From assembly GCF_030433895.1 (NCBI RefSeq), contig NZ_JARUXE010000014.1, positions 37,468-101,467 of the forward strand: a stretch of 64,000 nucleotides of DNA, written 5' to 3'. This stretch comes from Arthrobacter sp. PsM3. Lineage in GTDB: Bacteria; Actinomycetota; Actinomycetes; Actinomycetales; Micrococcaceae. A program made the translations under genes and the position numbers. This document shows, in pieces, positions 43,951-53,769 of the stretch. Position 1 is the first letter of the stretch. Every line of letters starts with the position of its first letter. The notes beneath the pieces are model-generated. The model worked only from the letters and a program-made list of their open reading frames with translations. It did no database searches and was not told the DNA's origin.

Positions 43951-44862
43951 CTACGGCAGGATGATGTCGCGGGTCCGGTGGTCGTAGTGGATGACCAGCA
44001 GGCCGCCGGGGTGGTGCACCTCGTGGTTGGCGCCGTCGAAGGCACCGAAGGCGCCGAAGTTCTCGTCCCAGGAGCGGTTCAGCGCGATCTTGAAGGTGTA
44101 GGAACCGGCCGGGAGATCCGCCACAATCTTCCAGAGCTGGTCGACGAGATCCAGTTCCATCTGGGATTCATCGTATTGCGGGGCCCAGTTGGCCGGCGCG
44201 CCCAGGAGGACGTTGAAATCGCCTGCGACGGCTACCGCTTCCGGCTGCTCAATGGTCTCGACGCTGACGGCGGGCGCTTCAGCCGCGGGGGCTGCCGCAG
44301 GAGTCGCGGCCGTAGACGTTTCGGCGGCCGGGGCCGTGGCCGTAGCGGGTGCCTTGCGTTTGCGGACCGCCTTGGCGACGGGAGCAACCGCATCTTCGAC
44401 CAGTTTGGCAGCCTTGCCGGCGACCTTTTCGGCAACCTTGGCCGCTTTCGGGGCTGCCTTCGGGGCGGCTGCTTTCGCAGCCGGCTTCACGGCGGGCTCC
44501 GACGGAAGCGGGGTGTCGGCGGGAACGGGAGTTCCGGCGTCGAGCGCTGCGGCGAAAGCGGCAGGGTCAGCGAACGCGACGGTGGCACGCTGGCCGTCCT
44601 CGGTGATCGTCCAGCCCGAACGGCCCTTGACGAGCCAGCCTGCCTTGACCAACTTCGCCGTGGCGGTGGTCAGGGTCTTGTGGCCGCGGGGGATTCCGCC
44701 GCTGAGCAGTTCACGCTCGAACTCGTTGAGCGGAACGCGTGCGATTGCCTCGCCCAGGACTGCACCGGCGTTCAGCTTCTCGCCCGTCCACACCTCCTCT
44801 GCCAGAACGTCCAGTACGGCCTTCAGTCGACGGTTGGTGTTTTCGGCAGTGTTCTCGGCCAT
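43951..44862 (-). CDS. Winged-helix / AK-rich linker / X25 starch-binding-like fusion protein
   Basis: 303 residues, no signal peptide. Residues about 10-95 look like a winged helix (RLKAVLDVLAEEVWTGEK, TATAKLVKAGWLVKGRSGWTITEDGQ). Residues 96-205 are an Ala/Pro/Lys-rich, histone H1-like linker (KAAPKAAPKAAKVAEK). Residues 208-303 match the pullulanase-associated X25 domain: VAVAGDFNVLLGAPANWAPQ, DDLWK-like VDQLWKI, and PAGSYTFKIALNRSWDENFG. This is a soluble, probably DNA- or polysaccharide-associated protein; it may link glycogen metabolism with the nucleoid. The arrangement is odd and the function is inferred. Confidence 0.8.
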   Translation of the reverse strand: MAENTAENTNRRLKAVLDVLAEEVWTGEKLNAGAVLGEAIARVPLNEFERELLSGGIPRGHKTLTTATAKLVKAGWLVKGRSGWTITEDGQRATVAFADPAAFAAALDAGTPVPADTPLPSEPAVKPAAKAAAPKAAPKAAKVAEKVAGKAAKLVEDAVAPVAKAVRKRKAPATATAPAAETSTAATPAAAPAAEAPAVSVETIEQPEAVAVAGDFNVLLGAPANWAPQYDESQMELDLVDQLWKIVADLPAGSYTFKIALNRSWDENFGAFGAFDGANHEVHHPGGLLVIHYDHRTRDIILP

Positions 44863-45018
44863 GGGTCTCCTTTAGAAGCAATTGATCCACCTGCATTTTG
44901 CCAAGGATCATCGAGTTTCCGCGAGTCTGGATCGGTTAACTCTGTGTGTCGTGACCCACTATTACACCCCAAACCGGGGTCCGCGAGGGGCGAAAGCACG
45001 GTACCCGCCAGTAGAAGA

Positions 45019-45085
45019 AGCAACGCGGGGTCACGTACGGCCCATCCGGGACCCCGGGATGGGCCGTACGTGACCCCGCGTTGCT
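45019..45085. repeat. REP-like palindromic element, copy 1
   Basis: Perfect 29 bp arms (45019-45047 and 45057-45085) and a 9-base loop. Starts AGCAACGCGGGGTCACGTAC. Nine bases past the stop of the DUF1295 gene. Family members are at 48890 and 51958. Confidence 0.95.
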
Positions 45086-45093
45086 GGATGTTA

Positions 45094-45960
45094 CTAGGGC
45101 TTGGGGATCAGGACGGGGGTGCTCCGCTTGTAGGCTTCATAATCGGCCTGGCCGCCCCACTTCCTGTCGGACTTCGTTTCCAGAAGCGGCACGCCGCTGA
45201 CCTTGGTGAGCAGCAGCGTGACAAACACCGGGGAGATCAGGGCAACCCACTGCCAGGCCTGCAGCGCCGGAAGGGCGATGATTGCGACACCGATCCAGAG
45301 CAGGATCTCGCCGAAGTAGTTGGGGTGGCGGGACTTGGACCACAGCCCGGTGGAGATGAATTTGCCCCTGTTGGCGGGGTCGGCGTTGAAGCGGCTCTTC
45401 TGCTGGTCGGCCACAATTTCGAATCCGAAGCCGACGGCCCAGACCAGGAAACCGACCAGCGCGAACCAGTCGAGGCCGACCCTGGTGACCGACGTGATGG
45501 CCACCCACGCTGCGGCCGCAGTAAGAACAACCCAGAGCCCCTGGATGGTCCACACGTTGAGGAACCGCACGAAGGAGGGCTTGATCTCGTCGAAGCGGTC
45601 GTCCTTGCCGGCCTTGCTGATGCGGCGGAACAGGAAGGTGCCTAGCCTCAGGGCCCAGGCGAGCACCATGGCCGCCAGCAGCAGCGCACGGGCGTCGACC
45701 CCCGGAGTGAGCAGGACCAGCAGCAATGTGATGGCGATATAGGTCAAGGAACCCGTCAGGTCGAAAAACCTCTCGGTCTGGGCCTTGAACGAGGGAATGA
45801 ACACCAGCCACTGAATCAGGAACGCGGCCCCAACGGCCATGGAGAAAACGGGAATCCCTCCCAGGGTGGCCCCGCCCTGGGAGCCGGCCGCGGCGACGAG
45901 TGCCGCCAGCAACACCACCACGGGGAGGACGATGAGCGACTTACGGTGTGAATCCTTCAC
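45094..45960 (-). CDS. DUF1295 (steroid 5-alpha-reductase-like) membrane protein
   Basis: 288 residues from GTG 45958-45960 with AAAGGA upstream. About seven helices. The conserved C-terminal segment FISTGLWSKSRHPNYFGEILLWIGVAIIALP is the DUF1295/ICMT-like signature, and LETKSDRKWGGQADYEAYKRSTPVLIPKP closes it. Related enzymes reduce enone steroids or methylate prenyl-Cys; here the reaction is unknown. Divergent from a MarR regulator, which may control both. Confidence 0.9.
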   Translation of the reverse strand: MKDSHRKSLIVLPVVVLLAALVAAAGSQGGATLGGIPVFSMAVGAAFLIQWLVFIPSFKAQTERFFDLTGSLTYIAITLLLVLLTPGVDARALLLAAMVLAWALRLGTFLFRRISKAGKDDRFDEIKPSFVRFLNVWTIQGLWVVLTAAAAWVAITSVTRVGLDWFALVGFLVWAVGFGFEIVADQQKSRFNADPANRGKFISTGLWSKSRHPNYFGEILLWIGVAIIALPALQAWQWVALISPVFVTLLLTKVSGVPLLETKSDRKWGGQADYEAYKRSTPVLIPKP

Positions 45961-46071
45961 CAGGATTTCCTTTCATCCGCGGAGCGGGCCGCGGCCAATT
46001 CGGCTGAAGACGTCGTTCCGGGCATCAACAGTTTTAGCAATCCAAGGAGATGATCAAATAAGATTGAATAA

Positions 46072-46086
46072 TAGTTCATCGAACTA
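46072..46086. promoter_or_regulatory. Probable MarR operator
   Basis: Perfect palindrome TAGTTCATCGAACTA in the 165 bp divergent region between the DUF1295 and MarR genes, 39 bp before the MarR ATG. The size and symmetry suit a MarR dimer. The surrounding AT-rich stretch may hold both promoters. Confidence 0.65.
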
Positions 46087-46125
46087 GATTGTCGAAGAAC
46101 GCGATACGGAACCTAAGGAGTGGAC

Positions 46126-46587
46126 ATGAGCGCGCCGCAGCACCACCCGGCCACGCTGGCCCTGCAGAGCCTGTTCACCCTCGCCAATGAAACCGAGTGG
46201 GAGATTGCCCGCGGCATGGGGCTGACACTCACTGATTTCCGGGCACTGTCCGCGCTCGGACGTTCCGGGCCGGTCACCGCGGGCAAACTCGCCGAAGAAT
46301 TGGGCGCAACGCCCGCCACCACCACCGCCACCATCAGCCGGCTGGAGTCCCGCGGCTTCGTGGCACGCCACCGGAGCACCGATGACCGGCGCCAAGTCCA
46401 GGTGAGCGCCACCCCGGCGGCCTCCCGCGGAATCATGACCCTGATGCGGCCCCTCCTGGACGCCGCCAACGAGCACATCAAGGGCCTGCCCGCCGCCGAC
46501 CAGGCCGCCGTCGCGGACTTCCTCGGCGTCGCCCAGCACCTGATGCGGGACCACTTGCACACACTTTCGGAGAAGGACGCCCGATGA
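46126..46587 (+). CDS. MarR-family transcriptional regulator
   Basis: 153 residues from ATG 46126 with AAGGAG five bases upstream. Winged helix: LTLTDFRALSALGRSGPVTAGKLAEELGATPATTTATISRLESRGFVARHRSTDDRRQVQV; the DDRR wing motif is present. Dimer helices flank it. The stop overlaps the acyl-CoA ligase start (ATGA), so it probably controls lipid or aromatic-acid activation and its own promoter. Confidence 0.92.
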   Translation: MSAPQHHPATLALQSLFTLANETEWEIARGMGLTLTDFRALSALGRSGPVTAGKLAEELGATPATTTATISRLESRGFVARHRSTDDRRQVQVSATPAASRGIMTLMRPLLDAANEHIKGLPAADQAAVADFLGVAQHLMRDHLHTLSEKDAR

Positions 46588-48452
46588 GAGAGTTCACTAC
46601 CCCGCTGCTGGTCGATCCGTCCGGTCACCGGAACGCGACGGAACTGCTCATGCAGCGGTTCCGGACCTCCCCCGAACACATAGCTTTCGAGGTACGGTCC
46701 GCGGATGCCGCAATTACCGATCCCTGGCGCCAGGTGACCACCCGTCAGTTCGTTGACGAGGTCCGTGCCCTGGCCAAGGGCTTCATCGCGGCCGGCCTCC
46801 GGCCCGGCGAATCGCTCGCCATCATGTCCCCCACCCGGTACGAGTGGGCGCTGGCGGACATGGCAGCGTGGTTCGCGGGCGCCGTCGTCGTCCCGGTCTA
46901 CGAGACGTCGGCGGCTCCCCAGGTAACGGCGATCCTGGCCGACGCCGACGTACGCCTCGCGATAGCCGGCACCGCTGGGCATGCCCTCCTGCTGGAGCAG
47001 GGGTTCGAACAGGCAGGGACGCCGGGACTGGGGGTCTGGACCATGGATGCCCGCCCGGGGGCGGACCTGGCCGAGCTGGTGCGCCTTGGCGCCGGGATAC
47101 CCGACAGTGCGGTCGAGGAGCGGCGCCTGCTGGCCGATCTGGACTCGGTGGCAACCATCGTCTACACCTCCGGCACCACGGCCGCGCCCAAAGGTGCCCT
47201 CATCACCCACGGCAACTTCGTGGGGCAGGTGCTGAACGTGGCGGCCGCCTACACCGGGGTGGTCCGCGAGAGCGGAAACACCATCATCTTCCTCCCGATG
47301 GCCCATGTGCTGGCCCGCGGGCTGCAGCTGACCTGCCTGGCCAACGGGATGCGCATTGCGCACCTGTCCGACCCCCGGGACGTCGTGCCCGCCCTCGGCG
47401 CCCTCAAGCCCACCTTCCTCGTAGTGGTCCCCCGCGTGCTGCAGAAGATCCAGGCGTCCGCGGCGGCCGCCGCGGCGAAAAAGAACCTCGGACCGGTGTG
47501 GGCGTCAGCGCAAAACACCGCTGTGGCCTGGGGCCGGTTCGCCGAAGCCCGCGACGCCGACCCGGCCACGCGGCCCGCGCTGGGCCTGCGGGCCAGGCAC
47601 GCCCTGTTCGATCGCCTGTTCTACGCACGGCTCCGGAAGCTGATGGGCGGACGCCTCGACTACCTGCTGTCCGGCGCCGCCGCGCTCGACGCCGAGCTGT
47701 CCCTCTTCTTCCGCGGCCTCGGCCTGCCGGTCATCGAGGGCTACGGCCTCACCGAAACAACCGCCCCGCTGACCGGGAACATGCCCGGGGCGATCAAGGC
47801 CGGGACAGTGGGCGTTCCGATGCCCGGCACAACGGTTCGCCTGTCGGACCGGGGCGAAGTGCTCGCCCGCGGCGTCGGCGTGTTCGCCGGCTACCGCAGA
47901 CCGGCCGACAACGCCGATGCCTTCGTGGACGGATTCTTCCGCACCGGCGACCTCGGCGAACTCGATGAGCTGGGACGGCTCACCCTCAAGGGCCGGATCA
48001 AGGATGTCATCGTCACCGCGGGCGGGAAGACCATCACCCCCGCCATCTGGGAAGGCTACGTCGAGGGCGACCCGCTCGTGGCCCACGCCGTGATGGTGGG
48101 CGAAGGCAAACCCTTCCTCGGCGGGCTCGTGCTGCTGGACCCGGAGTCTGTCGCGGCCTGGGCGGAACGGGAGGGCATCGCCGATCTGGCCGGCCTGCGG
48201 ATCCCGGACGACGGCGGCGCCGTCCAGATCGACGACGCGCGGCTCCTCACCGCCATCGGCAAGGCGGTCAGCGCCGCCAACGCGAAAATCGCCCGCTCCG
48301 AGCAGGTGCGCCGTTTCGTGCTGCTGCTCACCGATCTCAGTGAGGCCAATGGCATCGTGACCCCCACGATGAAACTCAAGCGCGGCGCCTTCACCGACCG
48401 AGTCCACCACATCGTCGACAACCTCTACGCCGATCCCAGGAGCCAAGCATGA
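46584..48452 (+). CDS. Long-chain acyl-CoA synthetase-like AMP-binding enzyme
   Basis: 622 residues, ANL superfamily. P-loop IVYTSGTTAAPKGALITHGNF, gate IEGYGLTETTAPLTGN, FFRTGDLGELDELGRLTLKGRIKD hinge and adenylation core, and VTAGGKTITPAIWE with the Lys region. Length fits FadD15-type long-chain ligases. It forms acyl-CoA from a fatty acid, ATP and CoA. The final part of the C-terminal domain is modified and ends TMKLKRGAFTDRVHHIVDNLY. Translationally coupled to MarR and to DUF2177 (ATGA at both ends). Confidence 0.93.
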   Translation: MREFTTPLLVDPSGHRNATELLMQRFRTSPEHIAFEVRSADAAITDPWRQVTTRQFVDEVRALAKGFIAAGLRPGESLAIMSPTRYEWALADMAAWFAGAVVVPVYETSAAPQVTAILADADVRLAIAGTAGHALLLEQGFEQAGTPGLGVWTMDARPGADLAELVRLGAGIPDSAVEERRLLADLDSVATIVYTSGTTAAPKGALITHGNFVGQVLNVAAAYTGVVRESGNTIIFLPMAHVLARGLQLTCLANGMRIAHLSDPRDVVPALGALKPTFLVVVPRVLQKIQASAAAAAAKKNLGPVWASAQNTAVAWGRFAEARDADPATRPALGLRARHALFDRLFYARLRKLMGGRLDYLLSGAAALDAELSLFFRGLGLPVIEGYGLTETTAPLTGNMPGAIKAGTVGVPMPGTTVRLSDRGEVLARGVGVFAGYRRPADNADAFVDGFFRTGDLGELDELGRLTLKGRIKDVIVTAGGKTITPAIWEGYVEGDPLVAHAVMVGEGKPFLGGLVLLDPESVAAWAEREGIADLAGLRIPDDGGAVQIDDARLLTAIGKAVSAANAKIARSEQVRRFVLLLTDLSEANGIVTPTMKLKRGAFTDRVHHIVDNLYADPRSQA

Positions 48453-48883
48453 GCATCCCAGTCAAGAGGTGGCTGCTGTCCTACGCGGTCGCCGCCGTGA
48501 TTTTCGCCGCCATCGACGTCGTCTGGATCGTCACTGTGGCGAACAACCAGTACAAAAGCCAGATCGGCGACCTGCTCGCGCCCAGCACCAACATGGCCGG
48601 CGCCGTCGTCTTCTACGTCGTCTATGTGGTGGGGATCCTGCACTACGGCGTCCGACCCAACGATCCGGACGCCACCCTGCGGCAACGGGTGGCGGGAGCC
48701 GCCATCTTCGGATTCTTCACCTACGCAACCTGGGCCCTGACCGGGCTCGCCGTGCTCAAGGGTTTCCCGCCCGTGGTGGCCGTGACCGACATCGCCTGGG
48801 GCGTTGCGGTGTGCAGCGCCGTCACGTGGCTCACGGCGACCCTCCTGCGGCGCACGCTCGCGCGGAGCGGAACACCGGAGTAG
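48449..48883 (+). CDS. DUF2177 membrane protein
   Basis: 144 residues, four helices. VAAVIFAAIDVVWI near the N-terminus, YKSQIGDLLAP, and GAAIFGFFTYATWALTGLAVLKGFPPVVAVTDIAWGVAVC are the DUF2177 marks. Function unknown. Start overlaps the ligase stop by four bases, so it belongs to the MarR operon and may act on membrane lipids. A REP-like palindrome follows. Confidence 0.9.
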   Translation: MSIPVKRWLLSYAVAAVIFAAIDVVWIVTVANNQYKSQIGDLLAPSTNMAGAVVFYVVYVVGILHYGVRPNDPDATLRQRVAGAAIFGFFTYATWALTGLAVLKGFPPVVAVTDIAWGVAVCSAVTWLTATLLRRTLARSGTPE

Positions 48884-48889
48884 CAACAC

Positions 48890-48952
48890 CAACGCGGGGT
48901 CACATACGGCCCATCCGGGACCCCGGGATGGGCCGTATGTGACCCCGCGTTG
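48890..48952. repeat. REP-like palindromic element, copy 2
   Basis: Perfect 27 bp arms (48890-48916 and 48926-48952), 9-base loop identical to copy 1. G-C to A-T paired change relative to copy 1: ACATACGG with CCGTATGT instead of ACGTACGG with CCGTACGT. Between two convergent genes. Confidence 0.95.
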
Positions 48953-48962
48953 CTGGTGGGTG

Positions 48963-50696
48963 TTAGTCCCCGGAGCCCCAGTCGGCCCCGGTCTCGGCCA
49001 TGTAGGCGGCCACGGCTGCGTCGATGGTGCGGTAGAAGTGGCGCGGATCGATTTGGCGGGTCAGTTCGTAGCGCTCGATCTTCGCCCGGACCCCGTGTTT
49101 GAGCTCCGCGAACACGAGCGAGGTGCCCTGCGCGTTCAGCTCCACGTCCAGCTCAAGCAACACATCCGAAGCGGTCGTGTCGACGTCGGTGATGGGTTCG
49201 GCCGCGATGACGATCCACCGCGGTTTGGGTTCGGTTCGGGCCAGCCGCCGGATGTTTTCGCGGAACGGCCTGACGTTGGCGAAGAACAGCGGCGCGTCGA
49301 AGCGGTAGATCACCAGGCCCGGCAGGTGCTTCGCGTCCGGGTGGACGTGCACGTCATGAAAGCCCTCCAGCCCCGGCACCCGCCCGATCACCGTCTCGTA
49401 GGGCCACCAGGCCCGGCGGAAAATGTTGAGGACGGACAGCCCCACCGCAATGCCGATGCCGGGCAGCACGCCCAGCAACGCCACCCCGAGGAAGGCCGCA
49501 ATCGACAAAGAGAACTCGGTCCTGCGCTGGTGCCAGAGACGGACGGTGCCCGGGATGTCAGCCAGGGAGATCGAAGCGGTGATCACAATGGCCGCGAGGG
49601 CCGGCTGGGGCAGATTCCGGAACAGCCCCGGCAGCAGCACCAGCATGAGCAGGATCAGCACGGCCCCCGTCACGCCGGTGAGCTGGGTCTTCGAGCCGGA
49701 ACGTTCCGCCACCGCCGTCCGCGAGCCGCTGGTGCTCACCGGGAATCCCTGGAAGAGGCCCGCGGCCAGGTTCGCGGCACCGATGCCGATCATCTCCTGG
49801 TTGCCGCGGATCTCCTCACCGGAGCGCGCGGCGAACGACGACGCCGTCGAGATCGTGTCGGTCAGCGACACCAGCGCGATCCCCAGGGCGCCGGCGAACA
49901 TCAGGGCGAGGTCCGAAAATGCCAGCGTGGGGAGTGTGAACGGCGGGAAGCCCTGCGGGAGCTCCCCGACGAGTGAGACGCCCCGGTCGGCGAGGTCGAA
50001 AAGCGAGGCGGCCCCGATCGCGAGCACCACCATGACGAGCACCGACGGGACCTTGGGCAGCCACCGCTGCAGCGCCAGGATCAGCACGATCCCGGCGATC
50101 CCGACGGCGGCCGCGGCCGCCACCGTTTCGCCCCCGGCCAGGCCCTGGATGAAGCCGACGAGGTCCCCGATAAACCCCTCGCCGCTCACCGAGAACCCGA
50201 ACAGCTTCGGGAGCTGGCCGACCAGGATGGTGACCGCGAGACCGTTCATGTAGCCGACCATCGTGGGCTTGGAGATGAGGTCCGCGATGAAACCGAGCTT
50301 GGCCACCGAGGCGAGGACCATGATGACGCCAACCATCAGCGCGAGCATCGATGCAAGCACAACAGCCTTCTGCGGGTCGCCGTCGGACGCGACGAGCGGC
50401 AGGACCGTCGCAGCGATCATCGGACCGAGCGAGGAGTCCGGGCCGAGCACGAGGATGCGCGACGGACCAAAGACTGCATAGGCGAGCAGGCAGAGGACGG
50501 TGGTGTACAGCCCGGTGATCGGCGGCAGCCCCGCCAGCTCCGCGTAGGCCATGCCCTGCGGAACCAGCAGCGTCGCCAGGACAATTCCGGCGACGATGTC
50601 CTTGCCAAACCAGCTTCCCTGGTACTGCGCGGCGACGTCGAGTCCGGGCATCAGCTGGCGCAGCCAGCCGCTCCGCCGTTGTCCCGTCGTCGTCAT
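48963..50696 (-). CDS. SulP-family anion transporter with STAS domain
   Basis: 577 residues. About 12-14 helices; the SulP signature [47 protein letters not shown] is clear, as is [34 protein letters not shown]. The cytosolic STAS domain occupies about 440-560. It imports sulfate, bicarbonate or dicarboxylate; the sequence does not decide. Monocistronic and divergent from the aldo/keto reductase gene. Confidence 0.93.
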   Translation of the reverse strand: MTTTGQRRSGWLRQLMPGLDVAAQYQGSWFGKDIVAGIVLATLLVPQGMAYAELAGLPPITGLYTTVLCLLAYAVFGPSRILVLGPDSSLGPMIAATVLPLVASDGDPQKAVVLASMLALMVGVIMVLASVAKLGFIADLISKPTMVGYMNGLAVTILVGQLPKLFGFSVSGEGFIGDLVGFIQGLAGGETVAAAAAVGIAGIVLILALQRWLPKVPSVLVMVVLAIGAASLFDLADRGVSLVGELPQGFPPFTLPTLAFSDLALMFAGALGIALVSLTDTISTASSFAARSGEEIRGNQEMIGIGAANLAAGLFQGFPVSTSGSRTAVAERSGSKTQLTGVTGAVLILLMLVLLPGLFRNLPQPALAAIVITASISLADIPGTVRLWHQRRTEFSLSIAAFLGVALLGVLPGIGIAVGLSVLNIFRRAWWPYETVIGRVPGLEGFHDVHVHPDAKHLPGLVIYRFDAPLFFANVRPFRENIRRLARTEPKPRWIVIAAEPITDVDTTASDVLLELDVELNAQGTSLVFAELKHGVRAKIERYELTRQIDPRHFYRTIDAAVAAYMAETGADWGSGD

Positions 50697-50780
50697 AGGG
50701 GCACTCTGCCGGGCAGCGGCGCCCGGTGCATCCTCCGCCGGGGGTGATCCGGGTCAGCCGCCTCGGCGGCCCGCCAGGGA

Positions 50781-50806
50781 AGCCCGCGGGGCTCCACCCG
50801 CGGGCT
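50781..50806. repeat. Inverted repeat upstream of the SulP gene
   Basis: AGCCCGCGGG (50781-50790) and CCCGCGGGCT (50797-50806) with 6 bases between. Lies in the leader region between divergent genes; may be an RNA hairpin or operator. Confidence 0.6.
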
Positions 50807-50838
50807 GCAACCCGGGGCAGCTCCCGCCCGACCATCCG

Positions 50839-50867
50839 TTGTGTCCCACGCCCGATGGGCCTAGAGT
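50839..50867 (+). promoter_or_regulatory. Promoter of the aldo/keto reductase gene
   Basis: TTGTGT (50839-50844), 17 bp, TAGAGT (50862-50867), about 80 bp before the start codon. Confidence 0.6.
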
Positions 50868-50949
50868 GGCCGTCTGCCAACTGCGTGCCGTTCCGCTGCC
50901 CGACCAGGTACCGGAGGCCGCCTCCACCGTCCTCGTAAAGGAACTTTCT

Positions 50950-51924
<975 letters not shown>

Positions 51925-51957
51925 GCTCGCGGCGGTTCATCCGCAACGCCGCCACTG

Positions 51958-52022
51958 GCAACGCGGGGTCACATCCGGCCCATCCCGCGCCCCGGGATGG
52001 GCCGGAAGTGACCCCGCGTTGC
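51958..52022. repeat. REP-like palindromic element, copy 3
   Basis: 28 bp arms (51958-51985 and 51995-52022) with one A-A mismatch, 9-base loop CGCGCCCCG. The ACGG/CCGT pair of the other copies is here CCGG/CCGG. It starts 34 bp past the aldo/keto reductase stop. Confidence 0.93.
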
Positions 52023-52073
52023 TTGTGCGGTGGTTCCCGGGCGGTCGGCCGCCGTCGCCTCTTGCCGTCATAG

Positions 52074-52089
52074 GTGAAGTATGTTTCAC
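52074..52089. promoter_or_regulatory. Inverted repeat ahead of the TerC riboswitch
   Basis: GTGAA (52074-52078) and TTCAC (52085-52089) separated by six bases in an AT-richer stretch ten bases before the riboswitch. It may be a metalloregulator site; this is a guess. Confidence 0.35.
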
Positions 52090-52098
52090 TAATTGGAC

Positions 52099-52190
52099 GG
52101 AGGGGAGTATCCCCAGAATGTCCCGTCGTCAGTACGGCCGACCCTGAGCGGCCCGGCGGGACAGGTCCCTCGGGGCCGGGAGAGACCTCC
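52099..52190 (+). ncRNA. yybP-ykoY (manganese) riboswitch candidate
   Basis: P1 is GGAGG (52099-52103) with CCTCC (52186-52190). Inside P1 are GGGGAGTA at the 5' side, GTCGTCAGTACGG in the middle hairpin, and GGGAGAGACCTCC at the 3' side, where the class has GGCAAGACC. These are the core Mn2+-site segments of the family as I remember them, and the gene below is TerC, a standard target. The start codon is 36 bp after P1, with an imperfect hairpin (AGTTAGTTGAACTGACT) between that could control the RBS. Confidence 0.75.
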
Positions 52191-52225
52191 AGTTAGTTGA
52201 ACTGACTGGAAAGTGGTGCTCCCTG

Positions 52226-53260
52226 ATGAATGTTCCACTATGGGCCTGGTTGGCCGTTCTTGCCGTTATTGTTTTGATGCTGGCCGTGGACCTGTTCGCG
52301 CACCGCAGGGCGCACGTCATCGGGGTCCGCGAAGCCGCGTTGTGGTCCGGAATCTGGGTTGCCTTCGGCGTGGGCTTCGGCGCCCTGGTCTGGCAAATCT
52401 ACGGAGCGGAATTTGGCCAGCAGTACTTCGCCGGGTACCTGATCGAGAAATCCCTGGCGGTGGACAACGTGTTCATCTGGGCGATCATCTTCACGTACTT
52501 CGCGGTCCCCCGCGAATACCAGCATCGGGTCCTGTTCTTCGGGGTGCTGGGCGCCCTGATCTTCCGGGGCATCTTCATCGCGGCGGGCTCCGCGATCATC
52601 GCCAGCGCAGGGTGGGTGCTGTACATCTTTGCCGCGTTCCTGCTCCTCACCGGCTACCGGATGATCCGCCACCGCAACGACCACCTGGACCCGGAAAAGT
52701 CCCGGGTCCTGAAACTCTTCCGCCGGCGCGTGCCCATGACGGACGACTTCCACGGCCAGCGTTTCCTGATCCGCAAGAGCGGTGCCATGCTGGCCACTCC
52801 GTTGCTCGCCGTACTGGTCCTCATCGAGGTCACCGACATCATCTTCGCAGTGGACTCCATCCCCGCGATCTTCGCCGTCACCGACGAAGTGTTCCTGGTC
52901 TTCACGGCCAACGCCTTCGCCATCCTGGGCCTCCGGGCAATGTATTTCCTGCTCGCTGACCTGATCCACCGCTTCATCTACCTCAAAATCGGACTCGCGC
53001 TCGTCCTGATCTGGGTCGGCATCAAAATGCTCCTCAAAATCGATATCTACTACATCCCCACCCCGGCATCCCTGGCCGTTATCGCCACAATCCTCGGGGT
53101 GTCCATCGGCGCAAGCCTCTGGGCCACCCGCGGACAGAGCCGCAAGACACCCGCGGCGCCGGCGCATTCCCCGTTCGGCACCGCCTCACCCGAGGAAATC
53201 GCCGCTCTGGAACCACTGTGGCGCAAGCGCCCCGACACGAAAGCTTCGTCGTCAGCCTAA
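52226..53260 (+). CDS. TerC-family membrane protein, predicted Mn2+ exporter
   Basis: 344 residues, about eight to nine helices. EKSLAVDNVFIWAIIFTYF (about 77-95) and IEVTDIIFAVDSIPAIFAVTDEVFLVFTANAFAILGLRAMYFLL (about 199-243) carry the acidic metal-binding residues typical of TerC/Alx. RHRNDHLDPEKSRVLK is a cytosolic loop. The putative yybP-ykoY leader supports Mn2+ efflux or co-secretory metallation of exported enzymes rather than tellurite resistance. RBS is weak (AGTGGTG). Confidence 0.93.
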   Translation: MNVPLWAWLAVLAVIVLMLAVDLFAHRRAHVIGVREAALWSGIWVAFGVGFGALVWQIYGAEFGQQYFAGYLIEKSLAVDNVFIWAIIFTYFAVPREYQHRVLFFGVLGALIFRGIFIAAGSAIIASAGWVLYIFAAFLLLTGYRMIRHRNDHLDPEKSRVLKLFRRRVPMTDDFHGQRFLIRKSGAMLATPLLAVLVLIEVTDIIFAVDSIPAIFAVTDEVFLVFTANAFAILGLRAMYFLLADLIHRFIYLKIGLALVLIWVGIKMLLKIDIYYIPTPASLAVIATILGVSIGASLWATRGQSRKTPAAPAHSPFGTASPEEIAALEPLWRKRPDTKASSSA

Positions 53261-53285
53261 TCGGGATCGTCAGTAAGGAAAACCC

Positions 53286-53660
53286 ATGACAGCCGCCCCG
53301 CCGGGTCCGGAAAAGGGCTCGGAACCCCCGGTCCCCGCACGTCCCACCTGGACCTTTCTTACGAACCACGGGCACGTGCTGCTGTCGGTGGCCGCAGACC
53401 CTCAAGTCCGCATCGCCGACATCGCCGCGAGGGTCGGCATCACACCGCGCTCAACCCTCCAGATCCTCAAGGATCTCGAAGAGGGAGGGTACCTTCAACG
53501 CATCCGGGCCGGACGACGAACCCGTTATGCCATCGAACCCCACCAGCACTTCCGTCACCCGGCGACCGCATCCTGGGAAATCGACGGCCTGATCGGCCTC
53601 TTCTCGAACGTCGCACCTTCAGCCGACGCGGGGGCGCCCAAGGAGGTCCCCGGCCGGTGA
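53286..53660 (+). CDS. Small winged-helix regulator
   Basis: 124 residues. One wHTH: WTFLTNHGHVLLSVAADPQVRIADIAARVGITPRSTLQILKDLEEGGYLQRIRAGRRTRYAIEPHQHFRHP, then a short tail. Resembles the one-domain actinobacterial MarR/IclR-like regulators with a Pro-rich N-terminus. It starts 25 bp after the TerC stop and probably shares its transcript and riboswitch. Its targets are unknown. Confidence 0.83.
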   Translation: MTAAPPGPEKGSEPPVPARPTWTFLTNHGHVLLSVAADPQVRIADIAARVGITPRSTLQILKDLEEGGYLQRIRAGRRTRYAIEPHQHFRHPATASWEIDGLIGLFSNVAPSADAGAPKEVPGR

Positions 53661-53671
53661 TGAGCAGCAAC

Positions 53672-53685
53672 TGACCCCGCGTTGC
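53672..53685. repeat. Half copy of the REP-like element
   Basis: TGACCCCGCGTTGC, identical to the distal right arm of the full palindromes. No left arm is present. Confidence 0.75.
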
Positions 53686-53731
53686 CCTGTCAGTTTTGGT
53701 TCCCATCCTCCGGTTTTGGCAACCAGGAGTG

Positions 53732-53764
53732 ATAGGGCAACTGGGGGGTTAGGGCAACTGGGGG
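53732..53764. repeat. Short direct repeat
   Basis: TAGGGCAACTGGGGG occurs twice (53733-53747 and 53750-53764), 17 bp apart, at the 3' end of the adenosine deaminase gene. Confidence 0.8.
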
Positions 53765-53769
53765 CGGGG

